DNA of 46,454 bases from a bacterium (GTDB lineage: Bacteria; Zhuqueibacterota; QNDG01; DSAB01): positions 1 through 46,454 of the forward strand of contig JAFGDT010000015.1 in the NCBI GenBank assembly GCA_016931965.1, written 5' to 3'. Below are positions 1 through 9,069 of this stretch, piece by piece. A model generated the notes under the pieces. The model did not search any database. It was not told where the DNA came from and saw nothing but the letters and a program-made list of their open reading frames with translations. The first letter of the stretch is position 1, and every line of letters starts with the position of its first letter. A program made the position numbers and the translations under genes.

Positions 1-2693
1 GCCTGCATCTGCTCATCGATGAGCGTCATTACCTTTTCACCTAATATGTTGTATATTTCCAGTGTTACTTGACTCTGTTCGGGTATGGCATAGTTGATCA
101 CTGTTTCTGGATTAAAAGGATTCGGCATATTCTGGAACAGTGCAAACTTCTCAGGAACATCAGCTTTTACGATATTTTCTTCTGATCCTTTTTCAAGTCC
201 ACCCTGTATGGCATTGATGATGCTCTGCGCATAGAAAACGAGGTTATCCGCATCCTGTTCGGCTATCTTCTTTCCACCCTGTGCCTCAACCTCATTAATA
301 AAGGCATTGAGCTGGTTCACAGCCGCATTATCCTTTCCCTTTTCCAGGGACTTGATGGCATTGTTCAATTTAGATAGAAGACTGTTTTCTGTGCCGTTAT
401 GAAGGTCAAGATTTTCGATTATGGCAATTACATTTTCAATGGCTTCTACTGGTGGTTCACTGATAAAAACAGTTAGCCCAAAAAGGGACAGAGACATGGT
501 TTCTCCGTAAATGATATTTTGGTCAACATCAACTGAAGTGGTGATATCGACCGGTGATCCATCTTCATAATGGAATAGTCGTAAATCGGCTTCATTGACT
601 TCTCCAATTTCGGCTTCGTCATAATTGACCTGAATACCAATCGGACCTGTGTAGGTTGCTGTCGTTGTAATATCATAATAAATAGGTGGGTCAAGAGGCA
701 CAATCTCAAAACCGGATGGAGGCGGAGGGCCATCATTTAGTTCTGCGATTGTTGTGATCCCTTCACTACTAACAGTTGCATAATCAAGTGTTACACCATT
801 ATTAAAAGCGATTTCAACATCTGAACCGATGGGTGTATTGATGAATTTCAATATATATAATCCACTTGACGAATCAATCACATAAAGGTAATCTCCAGAT
901 ATAAATAAACTTCCACTTCTCTCATAAAAATCAACCTCAATTGGCTGAGATGGATCAGACACATCAATAATACGCAAGCCAAGACTAGTGGCTACATACG
1001 CATAATTTCCAGATATCAATACATCATTCGCACTTTCTGTATTCCAGAAGCCAACCTCAAAAGGTGAGGCTGGATCGGACACATCAATGATGCGCAGCCC
1101 CTCAGATCCATCAGCTACATATGCATAATGCCCGTATACATCTAAACGGAATGGGAGACCTCCTGTAGCACAAAAACCAACTTCAGCAGGCGATGATGTC
1201 GGATCGGACACATCAATGATGCGCAAACCATCAGGATCATCAGCCAAGTATGCATAGTCTCCAGATACATCCACACCCCATACGATACCGTCTGTATCAT
1301 AAAAACCTACTTCAAAAGGTGAACCAGGATTGGACACATCAATTACACGCAATCCAGCTCCTTCAGTAGCTATATATGCGTAATCATCGGCTACACTCAA
1401 TGTTTGCGCATAATAACCCGGGAAATATACACTTTCTATACTGGGTAATAGTGGATTCGATACATCAATTATGGACAATCCTTCTATAAAACTGGTAACA
1501 TATACATAATCCCCTAATATATCTATCCCTTGTGAACCATGTCCAGTATAACAAAAATTGACTTTAAATGAAGCAGTCGGATCAGATACATCAATAATGT
1601 GTGTACCATGTGCTCTGTAATCAGCCACATAAGCATAATTGCCGGATACAGTTACATCAAGTCCTAATCCCCCTGAACCATAGGAACCCGCTTTAGAAAG
1701 TAAATTTGGATCAGATACATCAATCACTTGCAATCCTTGATATTGATCGGCTACATAGGCATAATTCTCGGATACAGCAACTCCCCAGGATGTACCCGAG
1801 ATACCATAAAACCCAAGCTCTTCAGGCAAATACAGATCTGTCACATCGATTACAACTAAACCTTTGACACTACAAGCAACATATGCATAATTTCCGGACA
1901 CAGCAACAGCCCTTAGATTCATCCTAAACTCAGAAACGAGTTCCGGTATACAGAAACCAACCTCTGCAGGCAATTCAGGATCCGACACATCAATTACACG
2001 CAAGCCATCCCAATAATCGGCCATGTATACATAATTACCGGATACAGCCAGGCCTAAAACCTGAGAGTACGCAAACCAAGAACTAACCTCTGCAGGCAAT
2101 TCAGGATCCGACACATCAATTACACGCAAACCTCCATATCTATCGGCTACATATGCATAATTTCCGGATACAACGACATCTTGTGCTCTATCTTCAGTAT
2201 CAAAAAAACCAACCACTTCAGGCGAAGTCGGATCGGATACATCAATCACACGTAAACCACTGTATCCATCTGCTATGTATACATAATCTCCCGATACGTC
2301 CACGCCATATGCCCAATGTTCTGTTTCATAATGACTAACCTCAATAGGTGTACTCGGATTGGAAGCATCAATGATATATAAACCATCTGGTCCTGAAACG
2401 GCATAAACATAAATACCGGATATAGCAATGTCATAGATCGTAATAAAGGATAAGGACATTTTACTCAAGACAACAGGATCAGAAGGATCAGAAAAATCGG
2501 CTATCACAAGAGTATCAAGCATACCAAAATATGCGATATTACCCGATACATCAACTGCTCTACATTGTTCTGCCTTTAGTTTCCAGTACCCAATGGTTTC
2601 AACATCAGCATAAGATAAACTCTGGTTAATAAGGGAAAATAATAGCAAACAAAAAATGATACTTACTAATCGTAAAATCTGTCTCGTTTTCAT
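1..2693 (-). CDS. Secreted LVIVD-repeat surface protein with FIMAH-like and C-terminal sorting domains (3' end outside window)
   Basis: The frame is open from an ATG at 2693 to the left window edge, so the C-terminus is missing. A hydrophobic signal peptide (about residues 1-29) is followed by roughly 13 repeats of about 42-46 residues with the core 'GLRVIDVSDP', the LVIVD repeat expected to form a beta-propeller (about residues 50-620). Next comes a segment with 'YDITTTATYTGPIGIQVNYD', common in bacterial cell-surface proteins. A helical segment resembling the FIMAH domain covers about residues 745-830 and contains 'LNNAIKSLEKGKDNAAVNQL'. Near the edge is 'LFQNMPNPFNPETVINYAIP', the start of a FlgD-like / type-A sorting domain. 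The likely role is an exported, surface-anchored or released binding protein; no ligand can be read from the sequence. Domain families are known; the surface location is inferred. Confidence 0.9.
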   Translation of the reverse strand, partial: MKTRQILRLVSIIFCLLLFSLINQSLSYADVETIGYWKLKAEQCRAVDVSGNIAYFGMLDTLVIADFSDPSDPVVLSKMSLSFITIYDIAISGIYVYAVSGPDGLYIIDASNPSTPIEVSHYETEHWAYGVDVSGDYVYIADGYSGLRVIDVSDPTSPEVVGFFDTEDRAQDVVVSGNYAYVADRYGGLRVIDVSDPELPAEVSSWFAYSQVLGLAVSGNYVYMADYWDGLRVIDVSDPELPAEVGFCIPELVSEFRMNLRAVAVSGNYAYVACSVKGLVVIDVTDLYLPEELGFYGISGTSWGVAVSENYAYVADQYQGLQVIDVSDPNLLSKAGSYGSGGLGLDVTVSGNYAYVADYRAHGTHIIDVSDPTASFKVNFCYTGHGSQGIDILGDYVYVTSFIEGLSIIDVSNPLLPSIESVYFPGYYAQTLSVADDYAYIATEGAGLRVIDVSNPGSPFEVGFYDTDGIVWGVDVSGDYAYLADDPDGLRIIDVSDPTSSPAEVGFCATGGLPFRLDVYGHYAYVADGSEGLRIIDVSDPASPFEVGFWNTESANDVLISGNYAYVATSLGLRIIDVSDPSQPIEVDFYERSGSLFISGDYLYVIDSSSGLYILKFINTPIGSDVEIAFNNGVTLDYATVSSEGITTIAELNDGPPPPSGFEIVPLDPPIYYDITTTATYTGPIGIQVNYDEAEIGEVNEADLRLFHYEDGSPVDITTSVDVDQNIIYGETMSLSLFGLTVFISEPPVEAIENVIAIIENLDLHNGTENSLLSKLNNAIKSLEKGKDNAAVNQLNAFINEVEAQGGKKIAEQDADNLVFYAQSIINAIQGGLEKGSEENIVKADVPEKFALFQNMPNPFNPETVINYAIPEQSQVTLEIYNILGEKVMTLIDEQMQ

Positions 2694-3213
2694 GGCTGTT
2701 TCCTCCCCTTGTTAGCACTATTATAGAAAAATCTTTCACACAAAGATATTTCTTGCTGGATTGTTTAGATAAAATCATATTTATAATGTGATTATATACT
2801 AATACTTTTTTTCATAAATGTCAATGGGCAATATTTACCTAATTATCCTTTGCTCAAAAAAAATATAAAATAGATAATAGATAAATAAAAGGTAACAGAA
2901 GTTATAAGGAATGCGTATGTGCGATTAATATAATAAGTTCCCCCAAGCCAGTTTTTGGGTTTCCCACATAATTCCCCGACATCGTCGTAAAGTGCATCCA
3001 GAACTCCCAGGAAGCACAGTAGATTATTCACCAACAGAATATAGTAATCTAGAATTTTCAGCTCCCGATCGGAATCAATCTTGCTTAACTAATCCATATC
3101 ATATGAATTGATCTTTTTCCTTTCATCCCATCGTTATAGAGAATCAATCAAAAAAGCCAGGCATACACTGGGCATACCTGGCTTTCAATGAATAGGTAAC
3201 TATTCAGATAATT
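2694..3213. other. Gene-poor intergenic stretch
   Basis: This AT-rich stretch of about 520 bases separates two minus-strand genes. It holds the upstream region of the LVIVD-repeat gene (a GGGGAGGA ribosome-binding site ends a few bases before the ATG) and the terminator of the following lipoprotein gene at 3153-3185. A richer patch at about 2935-3040 encodes a short open frame that matches nothing I recognise. Confidence 0.6.
3153..3185 (-). terminator. Rho-independent terminator after the lipoprotein gene
   Basis: A 12-base inverted repeat (AAAGCCAGGYAT arms, one G-U pair) encloses a 9-base loop. On the minus strand it is followed by a run of six T. It lies 28 bases past the stop codon of the lipoprotein gene. 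Confidence 0.8.
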
Positions 3214-4089
3214 TTATCTGAATTGAACCACCACCTCTTTGTTCAATTCCACCTTCACACCCGGCAGGTCTTTCAGCACCTGCTTTGCATCCTCCACATT
3301 GTCCGGCTGGGCCTGGCTGAATTTTTCAAAACCGCCCGGCGCGTCAAACAATTTCCCAAAATCCAGATCCATCAGGGTGATTTTGGATCCTTCGCGATAG
3401 GTCGCATTGGTCTGAACGATGTTTCCCTGCACTTCAATTTCCATCACGATTCGCATATCCCTGAAAAAATCCTGCATCATACCCATCATCGCCGCACCCA
3501 TCGCATCATCCTCTGAGGATTCTTCCGAATCATCCGACGTGAGATCTCCTTCTTCATCATATCGATCCTCTGGCTGTGTAATCACCAACTTTGCAGGATT
3601 CCCCTTCGTGAAATTGAATGTGACAAATTCATCATCTTCCTCTTCCCCTCCCGTGGATACATCGCTGAACTGGGAAGGCATTTTTTCATTGGGATTCTGA
3701 TCAACTTTAAGCTTATTCACATCCGTAAATGCATAAACCGCTCTGTATCCATCGAATCCTCCACTCTGAACTCGACTTCCCGAAACATAGGTCACACCTT
3801 CACCCATTTGAGCCGCCTCTTCCTTCAGCTTGGCTTCATCGAACATCCCGTAAGGATCATCAGATTCACTTTCTTCCGATTCAACGGCCTCCTCATCCAT
3901 CATGCCACCCATCATTTGCTCCATCATCCCCCCCATTTCCTTCAATGTGCCTGTGCTCATTAAAAATTCTTCTTCAATCGTCCCGCTGCCATCGGGATTC
4001 AATTTAACGAGCATTTTGACCTGATAACAACCCGCTACAAACAACAGCAGAAACACAATCCCTAATACGATGATTAATCGCTTTACCAT
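3214..4089 (-). CDS. Acidic, methionine-rich lipoprotein of unknown function
   Basis: This 291-residue protein has a signal peptide ending in the lipobox 'FVAGC', so it should be lipid-anchored at residue Cys21. The mature N-terminus reads 'YQVKMLVKLNPDGSGTIEEE', a beta-rich opening I associate with uncharacterised bacterial lipoproteins. Two low-complexity acidic and Met-rich segments follow: 'MMEQMMGGMMDEEAVESEE' near residues 55-75 and a Glu/Ser/Asp-rich part ending in 'DDAMGAAMMGMMQDFF' near residues 190-210. The clustered Met residues could bind soft metals such as copper, but this is speculation. The start is supported by GGGAGG eight bases before the ATG. The gene stands alone with its own terminator. 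Confidence 0.85.
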   Translation of the reverse strand: MVKRLIIVLGIVFLLLFVAGCYQVKMLVKLNPDGSGTIEEEFLMSTGTLKEMGGMMEQMMGGMMDEEAVESEESESDDPYGMFDEAKLKEEAAQMGEGVTYVSGSRVQSGGFDGYRAVYAFTDVNKLKVDQNPNEKMPSQFSDVSTGGEEEDDEFVTFNFTKGNPAKLVITQPEDRYDEEGDLTSDDSEESSEDDAMGAAMMGMMQDFFRDMRIVMEIEVQGNIVQTNATYREGSKITLMDLDFGKLFDAPGGFEKFSQAQPDNVEDAKQVLKDLPGVKVELNKEVVVQFR

Positions 4090-4163
4090 AGTGTCCCTCC
4101 CTTATTTTGATAGATCATTCAAAACCATGACATCCAATCCCATTTAATATATGGCTTAATTTA

Positions 4164-6053
4164 TCAAACATTTTCAAATTTTGCAACCAATCTTTGAGCA
4201 ACAATGCAAACAGGTTCATACTGATCCTTTTGGGCCATTTCAAAATCCGAAAGATAGGGCCTGGCCATTTCACCGATATCATCAAAAAAGAGCGCCGCAT
4301 AATGACGCACGGCACAGTTGGTATTTGTTCTCAAGGCATGTCGTAATACAGAAATGGCTTCCCTCGAAAATCCCAACAGACAGAGGCCACGGGCGGCTGC
4401 GATTTGTACAGAGGAAGACCCATCACTTAAAAGAACCTGGAGTTTTTCTGAAACTTGATGCGCCTCGACACCCCTGTTCCCAATGGCATAGGCTGCGCGA
4501 AATCGAACGGCGGGCGATGGATGCGATAAATTCTCGGATAATTGAACAAGAGATGATTCTCCATTCTCACCCCATTCGATCACTTTCCGAATATCATCAA
4601 TCAGATGGCGATTGTCCTCACGCTGCAAGATAAAATATGTGTTGCCATATTCCCTGCCCATCTCCTCCAAAATGGGCTCGGGGATCAATCCCAGATCCCA
4701 AAAATCGTGCATCCATTGAATGTGCATCCGGCGCATTTTATTCAACAATCCGCTATATCTTCTTAATGGAGCCAAATTGTTGACTTCATAAGGATCCTCA
4801 TAAAAAATATAGAGCTCTTCGGGGGGACGATTTTCAGAAAATATCTGAGATTGAACTGAAAGCAATTGATCGTCATGATACAATTTCTTCATGGTTTGTG
4901 TAATGGTTAGATGATCTCTGGCTTGATTGGATTGCATGTAAGGCCGATCAGAAAAATAATTCCGGATGTATTTCACCTGTTCCGTCCGAATGGATCGAAT
5001 ACAATCGACCGTCTCATCGCACCGATCTCTGGCTGATGCGACAAATGCTCTGCGCTGATATTTTCTCCCCAATAAACGCTGACCATCCATCTCATTGGGA
5101 ATCGGGATACCGGCCAATTCGAGTGAAGTGACAGAAACATCGATAAGACTGACCGGATCATGACGCGTTTTTCCCCGACTGAGAATTTTCGGTCCCCAAA
5201 TGATTAAAGGGACACGGATCCCCTCGTCATACAAAAACCCTCTACCGCGCAGATGATTGATGCCATTGATGGAAAACAGGAAAACAAGCGTATCATCTTG
5301 TGCATTATCCTCAGTTAACCGATCGATAACTTTACCGACTTCACGATCGAAACGGACAATACCGCTTAAATAGCGGGCCCAATCTTCCTGCAGCACAGGA
5401 TGATCTGGATAATAGGGAGGCAATTGCACCCCATTCGGATTCACAGGATTGGTAATGTCCGATTCACTTTCTTTTCCTGTTGCATACTGGATCTGCGCAA
5501 AAAAAGGTTGTCCGGATCTCCTCAAAGACCAGTCGTCTGCATCGTAGACATTCTCACTCCAGATAGAACTGTAATCCGATGAGGACAGCGGTTTACCCAC
5601 AGACACTCCCTCTCCATTCCTCTGGAACACAGTAAAATATCCCGCTTTTTTAAAAAGTTCGGGAATCAGCTCGAATGGCAATGGATCACTATTCTGATCA
5701 AGAGAATCATCGCTATCTCCTTCAATCACCCATTGACTTCGATGATGATGAGCACCAGTCCTGGTTTGATAGAGTCCACTGATCAAAGCCGAATAACTGG
5801 ACAAGGGAACGGAACTGGTTGCAAAAGCCTGGGTATAACGGATACCTTCTCTGGCCAATCGATCAACATGAAGTGTTTCTATGGTCTTTTCCCCATAACA
5901 GCTCCAGTGGGGAGACATATTCTCTGTAAAAATCCAGAGGATATTGGGTTTTCTATCCTGAGCCGGGCTCTTGGAACAAAATGGGAGATGACTAAAGGCC
6001 AGCGCGGAAGTAACAGCACAGCCCACCTTCGATATAAATGATCGTCGATTCAT
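4164..6053 (-). CDS. Tat-exported sulfatase-fold protein with degenerate active site and C-terminal HEAT-like repeats
   Basis: The 629 residues begin with a twin-arginine signal (NRRSFIS followed by a hydrophobic stretch). The alkaline phosphatase/sulfatase fold spans about residues 33-460, recognised from 'KPNILWIF', 'SCYG' and 'LYDEGIRVPLIIWGP'. The usual sulfatase active-site residues are mostly altered. The N-terminal metal pair is E44-N45 instead of D-D or E-D. The formylglycine motif C/S-x-P-x-R reads S81-V-P-L-S85, without the Arg. The later S-D-N/H-G motif reads S261-I-N-G, without the Asp. The C-terminus (about 500-625) contains HEAT-like helical repeats such as 'SPAVRFRAAYAIGNRGVEA'. 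It is probably a non-catalytic or altered-activity family member in the periplasm. The start ATG lacks a clear ribosome-binding site. Confidence 0.85.
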   Translation of the reverse strand: MNRRSFISKVGCAVTSALAFSHLPFCSKSPAQDRKPNILWIFTENMSPHWSCYGEKTIETLHVDRLAREGIRYTQAFATSSVPLSSYSALISGLYQTRTGAHHHRSQWVIEGDSDDSLDQNSDPLPFELIPELFKKAGYFTVFQRNGEGVSVGKPLSSSDYSSIWSENVYDADDWSLRRSGQPFFAQIQYATGKESESDITNPVNPNGVQLPPYYPDHPVLQEDWARYLSGIVRFDREVGKVIDRLTEDNAQDDTLVFLFSINGINHLRGRGFLYDEGIRVPLIIWGPKILSRGKTRHDPVSLIDVSVTSLELAGIPIPNEMDGQRLLGRKYQRRAFVASARDRCDETVDCIRSIRTEQVKYIRNYFSDRPYMQSNQARDHLTITQTMKKLYHDDQLLSVQSQIFSENRPPEELYIFYEDPYEVNNLAPLRRYSGLLNKMRRMHIQWMHDFWDLGLIPEPILEEMGREYGNTYFILQREDNRHLIDDIRKVIEWGENGESSLVQLSENLSHPSPAVRFRAAYAIGNRGVEAHQVSEKLQVLLSDGSSSVQIAAARGLCLLGFSREAISVLRHALRTNTNCAVRHYAALFFDDIGEMARPYLSDFEMAQKDQYEPVCIVAQRLVAKFENV

Positions 6054-6219
6054 TAGAACGTTACAAAAAAATCCATCAACTCAATGAGATCAAATCATAC
6101 CCACTTTGAACACACCGATATCTTTATCATTCGGATTTGCATGAACTGAATCTCATACGATTTCTCGTGATCGGATCACCTCAACAGTTGAATTCGATAT
6201 TTTTATAAAGGATATGAAA

Positions 6220-6903
6220 TTATTGTATGGGCAGAAGGGCAATTTCAATGCGCCGATTTTGTGCCTGACCCTCCTTGGTTTCATTGGATGCGACAGGCTG
6301 ATGTTCACCCAATCCAACGGCTTCAAGACGTGAGGGATCGATGGCCACTTTTTCCTGAAGAAATCGGACCACATTCGTTGCCCTCGCAGTCGAGAGTTCC
6401 CAGTTCGAAGGAAATTTTTCCTGAAGCCTTGAAGATATCGGCACATTGTCTGTATGACCCTCAACCCGAACGATTTTATCTTTCATGTTTTTCAGAATAT
6501 TTCCTACCCTTTCAAGCACCAGCAGTCCCTCGGGAGAAATATCCGCTTCACCGGAAGGAAAGAGTATCCGATCGACGATGCTGACTTTTAATTTGTCGGC
6601 CAGTTGTGTAATCTGAATTTGGTTATCCTGGATTTCTTTTTCCATCTCGGTAATGAGAGAATCTTTAGCCGATTCAACCCTGGCAATCTCTTTTTCTTTG
6701 GCTTCGCGTTCTTTTGAGATTTCTGCAACTTTCAGGTTCAATTCATTTTCAAGAATTGCAGCTTTTCTTTCGAGTTCCATATTCGTCACTTGAATCTGCT
6801 GATTCGCTTCCTGAGTCGGTTTATATTGATCAAAATAGAGATAAGCATCTGCTCCAAGAATAATCGTGAGAACTGTGGACAGAGTAATGATTGCCCCTTT
6901 CAT
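6220..6903 (-). CDS. OmpA/MotB-domain protein with coiled-coil stalk
   Basis: This 227-residue protein has an N-terminal hydrophobic segment (residues 1-20, either an uncleaved anchor or a signal), a Glu/Lys-rich coiled coil at about 30-105, and an OmpA-type peptidoglycan-binding domain at about 107-224. The diagnostic strings are 'RILFPSGEADIS', 'VEGHTDNVPI' and 'NRRIEIALLP'. Proteins of this build tether an envelope structure to peptidoglycan in the periplasm. AGGAGGA seven bases before the ATG supports the start. It is transcribed away from the ECF sigma gene, so the 164-base gap holds two divergent promoters. Confidence 0.93.
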   Translation of the reverse strand: MKGAIITLSTVLTIILGADAYLYFDQYKPTQEANQQIQVTNMELERKAAILENELNLKVAEISKEREAKEKEIARVESAKDSLITEMEKEIQDNQIQITQLADKLKVSIVDRILFPSGEADISPEGLLVLERVGNILKNMKDKIVRVEGHTDNVPISSRLQEKFPSNWELSTARATNVVRFLQEKVAIDPSRLEAVGLGEHQPVASNETKEGQAQNRRIEIALLPIQ

Positions 6904-7067
6904 CTTACTATCCTCCTATATTTTATGAATAAAGCATTTGTTAAAAGATAACCAATTTATCAAACAAGTCAAGGTTATTTTTCACTTGAATTAATGAAAA
7001 GTTGTGATTATTTTGTTGAAAATGAGACAATAAATGCGATCGTCTCCCGTTTACTTAATGAGTGTGA

Positions 7068-7643
7068 ATGGAAAAGATACAGAGTGATGCACATCTCATT
7101 CAGTCCTACCTCTCTGGGAGAGAGAGGGCTTTTGAGAAACTATTGAAACGATACGAAAGACCTTTGTTCTCTTTTATATTTCGGTTTGTGGGAGACAGGC
7201 AGAGTGCGGAAGATTTATTTCAGCAGACATGGTTCAAAGTGATCCAGGGTCTGCCTCGTTACAAAGAAAGGGGGTCTTTTTCAAGTTGGCTCTTCGGTAT
7301 TGCCAATAACGGTTGTATCGATTTTGTTAGAAAACACAATAGAGCAAAACGAAACGATCTGGTCAGTGGTGAAGGCATGGAACAATTAAAATCTGATGAA
7401 CATAACCAAATGGATCGATTATTGAGAAAAGAAAAAACCATATGGCTGGAAAAAGCCATCGAACAATTGCCTCCAGATCAGAAACAGGTGGTTCTTTTAC
7501 GGATATACAGTGAACTGCCGTTTAAAGAAATTGCCCGAATCCTAAACGATCCATTGAATACGGTTCTGGGAAGGATGCATTACGCTGTACAAAACCTGAA
7601 AAAAATTGCCAAAGAAGAATATGGGGAGGTTGAAAACCGATGA
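7068..7643 (+). CDS. ECF-family RNA polymerase sigma factor (RpoE-like)
   Basis: This 191-residue protein has the two-domain build of ECF sigma factors. Region 2 (about residues 12-85) contains 'SAEDLFQQTWFKVIQGLPRY' and 'FSSWLFGIANNGCIDFVRK'. Region 4 (about 125-180) contains 'LPPDQKQVVLLRIYSELPFK' and a helix-turn-helix 'EIARILNDPLNTVLGRMHYA'. The length is typical. A TGA directly precedes the ATG in frame, so this is the first usable start, although no strong ribosome-binding site is visible. Its stop overlaps the anti-sigma start by 4 bases (ATGA), implying translational coupling. It probably directs transcription of an envelope-stress regulon. Confidence 0.95.
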   Translation: MEKIQSDAHLIQSYLSGRERAFEKLLKRYERPLFSFIFRFVGDRQSAEDLFQQTWFKVIQGLPRYKERGSFSSWLFGIANNGCIDFVRKHNRAKRNDLVSGEGMEQLKSDEHNQMDRLLRKEKTIWLEKAIEQLPPDQKQVVLLRIYSELPFKEIARILNDPLNTVLGRMHYAVQNLKKIAKEEYGEVENR

Positions 7644-8236
7644 CCTGTCCTGATTTTGAAAACAAAGTCTTGCTTTTTCTTTCCGGGGAACTGAGCTCGT
7701 CCGATAAGGACAATTTTAAATCCCATTTAAAAACGTGCAATGCATGCAAAAAGGCATTCGAAAGTATTCAACAAACATGGGATGCATTGGATCGGTTACC
7801 CCAAGAGCATCCAAATCCTGAAATAAGAAAAACCATCTTAAAACAGGTTCAAAAAGCGGTTGTGAAAACATCTCTTCTGACACGATTATCTATTTGGATC
7901 AAAAAACGGATCATGCCGAGAAAATATGTCTGGGGAATTTCAACAGTGGCCGTGACCGCCCTCCTGATCTTTTTCATCACACATCCATTCGATCAAAAAG
8001 AACCCGATCAAGTTGTACAGACAGAAGCTTTTGAATGGGAAGACGATTTCTTTTCACAGGCCGAGTGGATCAACAGTGAAATCAATCGCATGGAATCGGG
8101 CCAGTTTGTCACCACTTACACTTTTATGGAAGATGAGCCACCCGAATTTCAGGAGACTCTGTCACCCATGAGCGAAGATCTAAACTGGATCAGAGAACAA
8201 GTGGAAAACTTAATGAGAACCATCTACGGCATATAA
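7640..8236 (+). CDS. Membrane anti-sigma factor with zinc-binding N-terminal domain
   Basis: The 198-residue protein begins with a ZAS-type zinc-binding domain: C3, then H29-x3-C33-x2-C36 ('SHLKTCNACKKAF'). A single transmembrane helix follows at about residues 96-115, then an acidic extracytoplasmic tail of about 80 residues. This is the standard layout of an anti-sigma factor that holds its ECF sigma at the membrane and releases it on an envelope signal. It is translationally coupled to the sigma gene upstream. The partner assignment rests on the overlap and on family knowledge. Confidence 0.93.
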   Translation: MTCPDFENKVLLFLSGELSSSDKDNFKSHLKTCNACKKAFESIQQTWDALDRLPQEHPNPEIRKTILKQVQKAVVKTSLLTRLSIWIKKRIMPRKYVWGISTVAVTALLIFFITHPFDQKEPDQVVQTEAFEWEDDFFSQAEWINSEINRMESGQFVTTYTFMEDEPPEFQETLSPMSEDLNWIREQVENLMRTIYGI

Positions 8237-8252
8237 CATGTGGAGGTATAAA

Positions 8253-8873
8253 ATGAAAAACAAAAACAACCATTTTCTTTTCATCATACTCATCATGATT
8301 TCTATCCTTTGGCTGCCGCTCTTTTCTCAGGAAAGGCAATCGGCTATTCCTGCCCCAAGAGCACCCGGATCCACTTCGGAATGGCAACCGGCGACTCTTT
8401 ATTTAAATCCTCAACAAGAAGCCGAGGTTTTAAAATATTTGGAAGAATATTCTCCTGAACTCGCTGAACGATTATCCAGAATCAAAGAATCGAACTCGGA
8501 TACATACAGGGAACAACTCTCACGCGCATACCGGCAGATGATCTACATGGACAACTTGAAAGAAACCGATCCCGAACAATATGAACGCGTTAGCGAAGAA
8601 AGGCGTCTTGAACTCGAAAGCAATCAATTGGCCACCCAATACAAGAACACGACCGATGAAGATGAAAAAAGGGGAATTAAAGCCGAACTTGAAGATCTTC
8701 TTTTTGAACTTTTCGATTACAGGCAGATGAACCGAATTGTTGAAATCGAAAGACTGGAAGAAAGATTGGAAAGTCTGAAAGAGGAGAATCAAAACCGGTT
8801 GGACAATAAAGATCAAATTGTCAACAATCGGCTTTTGGAACTTTTGGGTGAAAGGAGCGGATTGGAGTGGTAG
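8253..8873 (+). CDS. Secreted coiled-coil protein of unknown function (third gene of the sigma operon)
   Basis: The start is placed at the ATG at 8253, where TGGAGG lies six bases upstream, rather than at the ATG at 8238. The 206 residues begin with a signal peptide (to about residue 26, ending 'LPLFSQ'). The rest is almost entirely Glu/Lys/Arg-rich helix, for example 'RIVEIERLEERLESLKEENQ'. Short secreted helical proteins encoded after an ECF sigma/anti-sigma pair can act as periplasmic sensors or chaperones in the manner of Spy/CpxP or CnrX. That role is inferred here, and the Spy-type LTxxQ motifs are not evident. It is the last gene before a strong terminator. Confidence 0.85.
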   Translation: MKNKNNHFLFIILIMISILWLPLFSQERQSAIPAPRAPGSTSEWQPATLYLNPQQEAEVLKYLEEYSPELAERLSRIKESNSDTYREQLSRAYRQMIYMDNLKETDPEQYERVSEERRLELESNQLATQYKNTTDEDEKRGIKAELEDLLFELFDYRQMNRIVEIERLEERLESLKEENQNRLDNKDQIVNNRLLELLGERSGLEW

Positions 8874-8934
8874 TCTGAAAATTCTAATATGAACCAGTAT
8901 TGATATCGCTTTTAATCGTTCTGAAAAGCAAGGT

Positions 8935-8978
8935 AATGTCGTTGGCAATGGATTGCTGTCAACGGCATTTTCCTTTTT
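8935..8978 (+). terminator. Rho-independent terminator of the sigma operon
   Basis: A 10-base stem (AATGYCGTTG arms, one G-U pair) continues into an inner GCAAT/ATTGC stem with a two-base loop. On the plus strand it is followed by a T-rich tract (TTTTCCTTTTT). It closes the ECF sigma operon 62 bases after the last stop. Confidence 0.85.
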
Positions 8979-9069
8979 AAATGGATCAAATCATTTTGAA
9001 AGTTCATTTTTTATGTTAAATTCATTTGATTGTTTCCATTGTATCCATACAGAATGTATGGGAGGTTTT

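Noticed and set aside
2843..3034. A 63-residue minus-strand frame with a hydrophobic C-terminus
   Set aside because: No ribosome-binding site, no recognised motif, and it lies in AT-rich intergenic DNA; it could be a gene remnant, but nothing shows this.
8953..9069. Upstream extension of the HlyD-like protein
   Set aside because: It would run through the terminator hairpin, and the inner ATG at 9070 has GGAGG and begins a proper lipoprotein signal.
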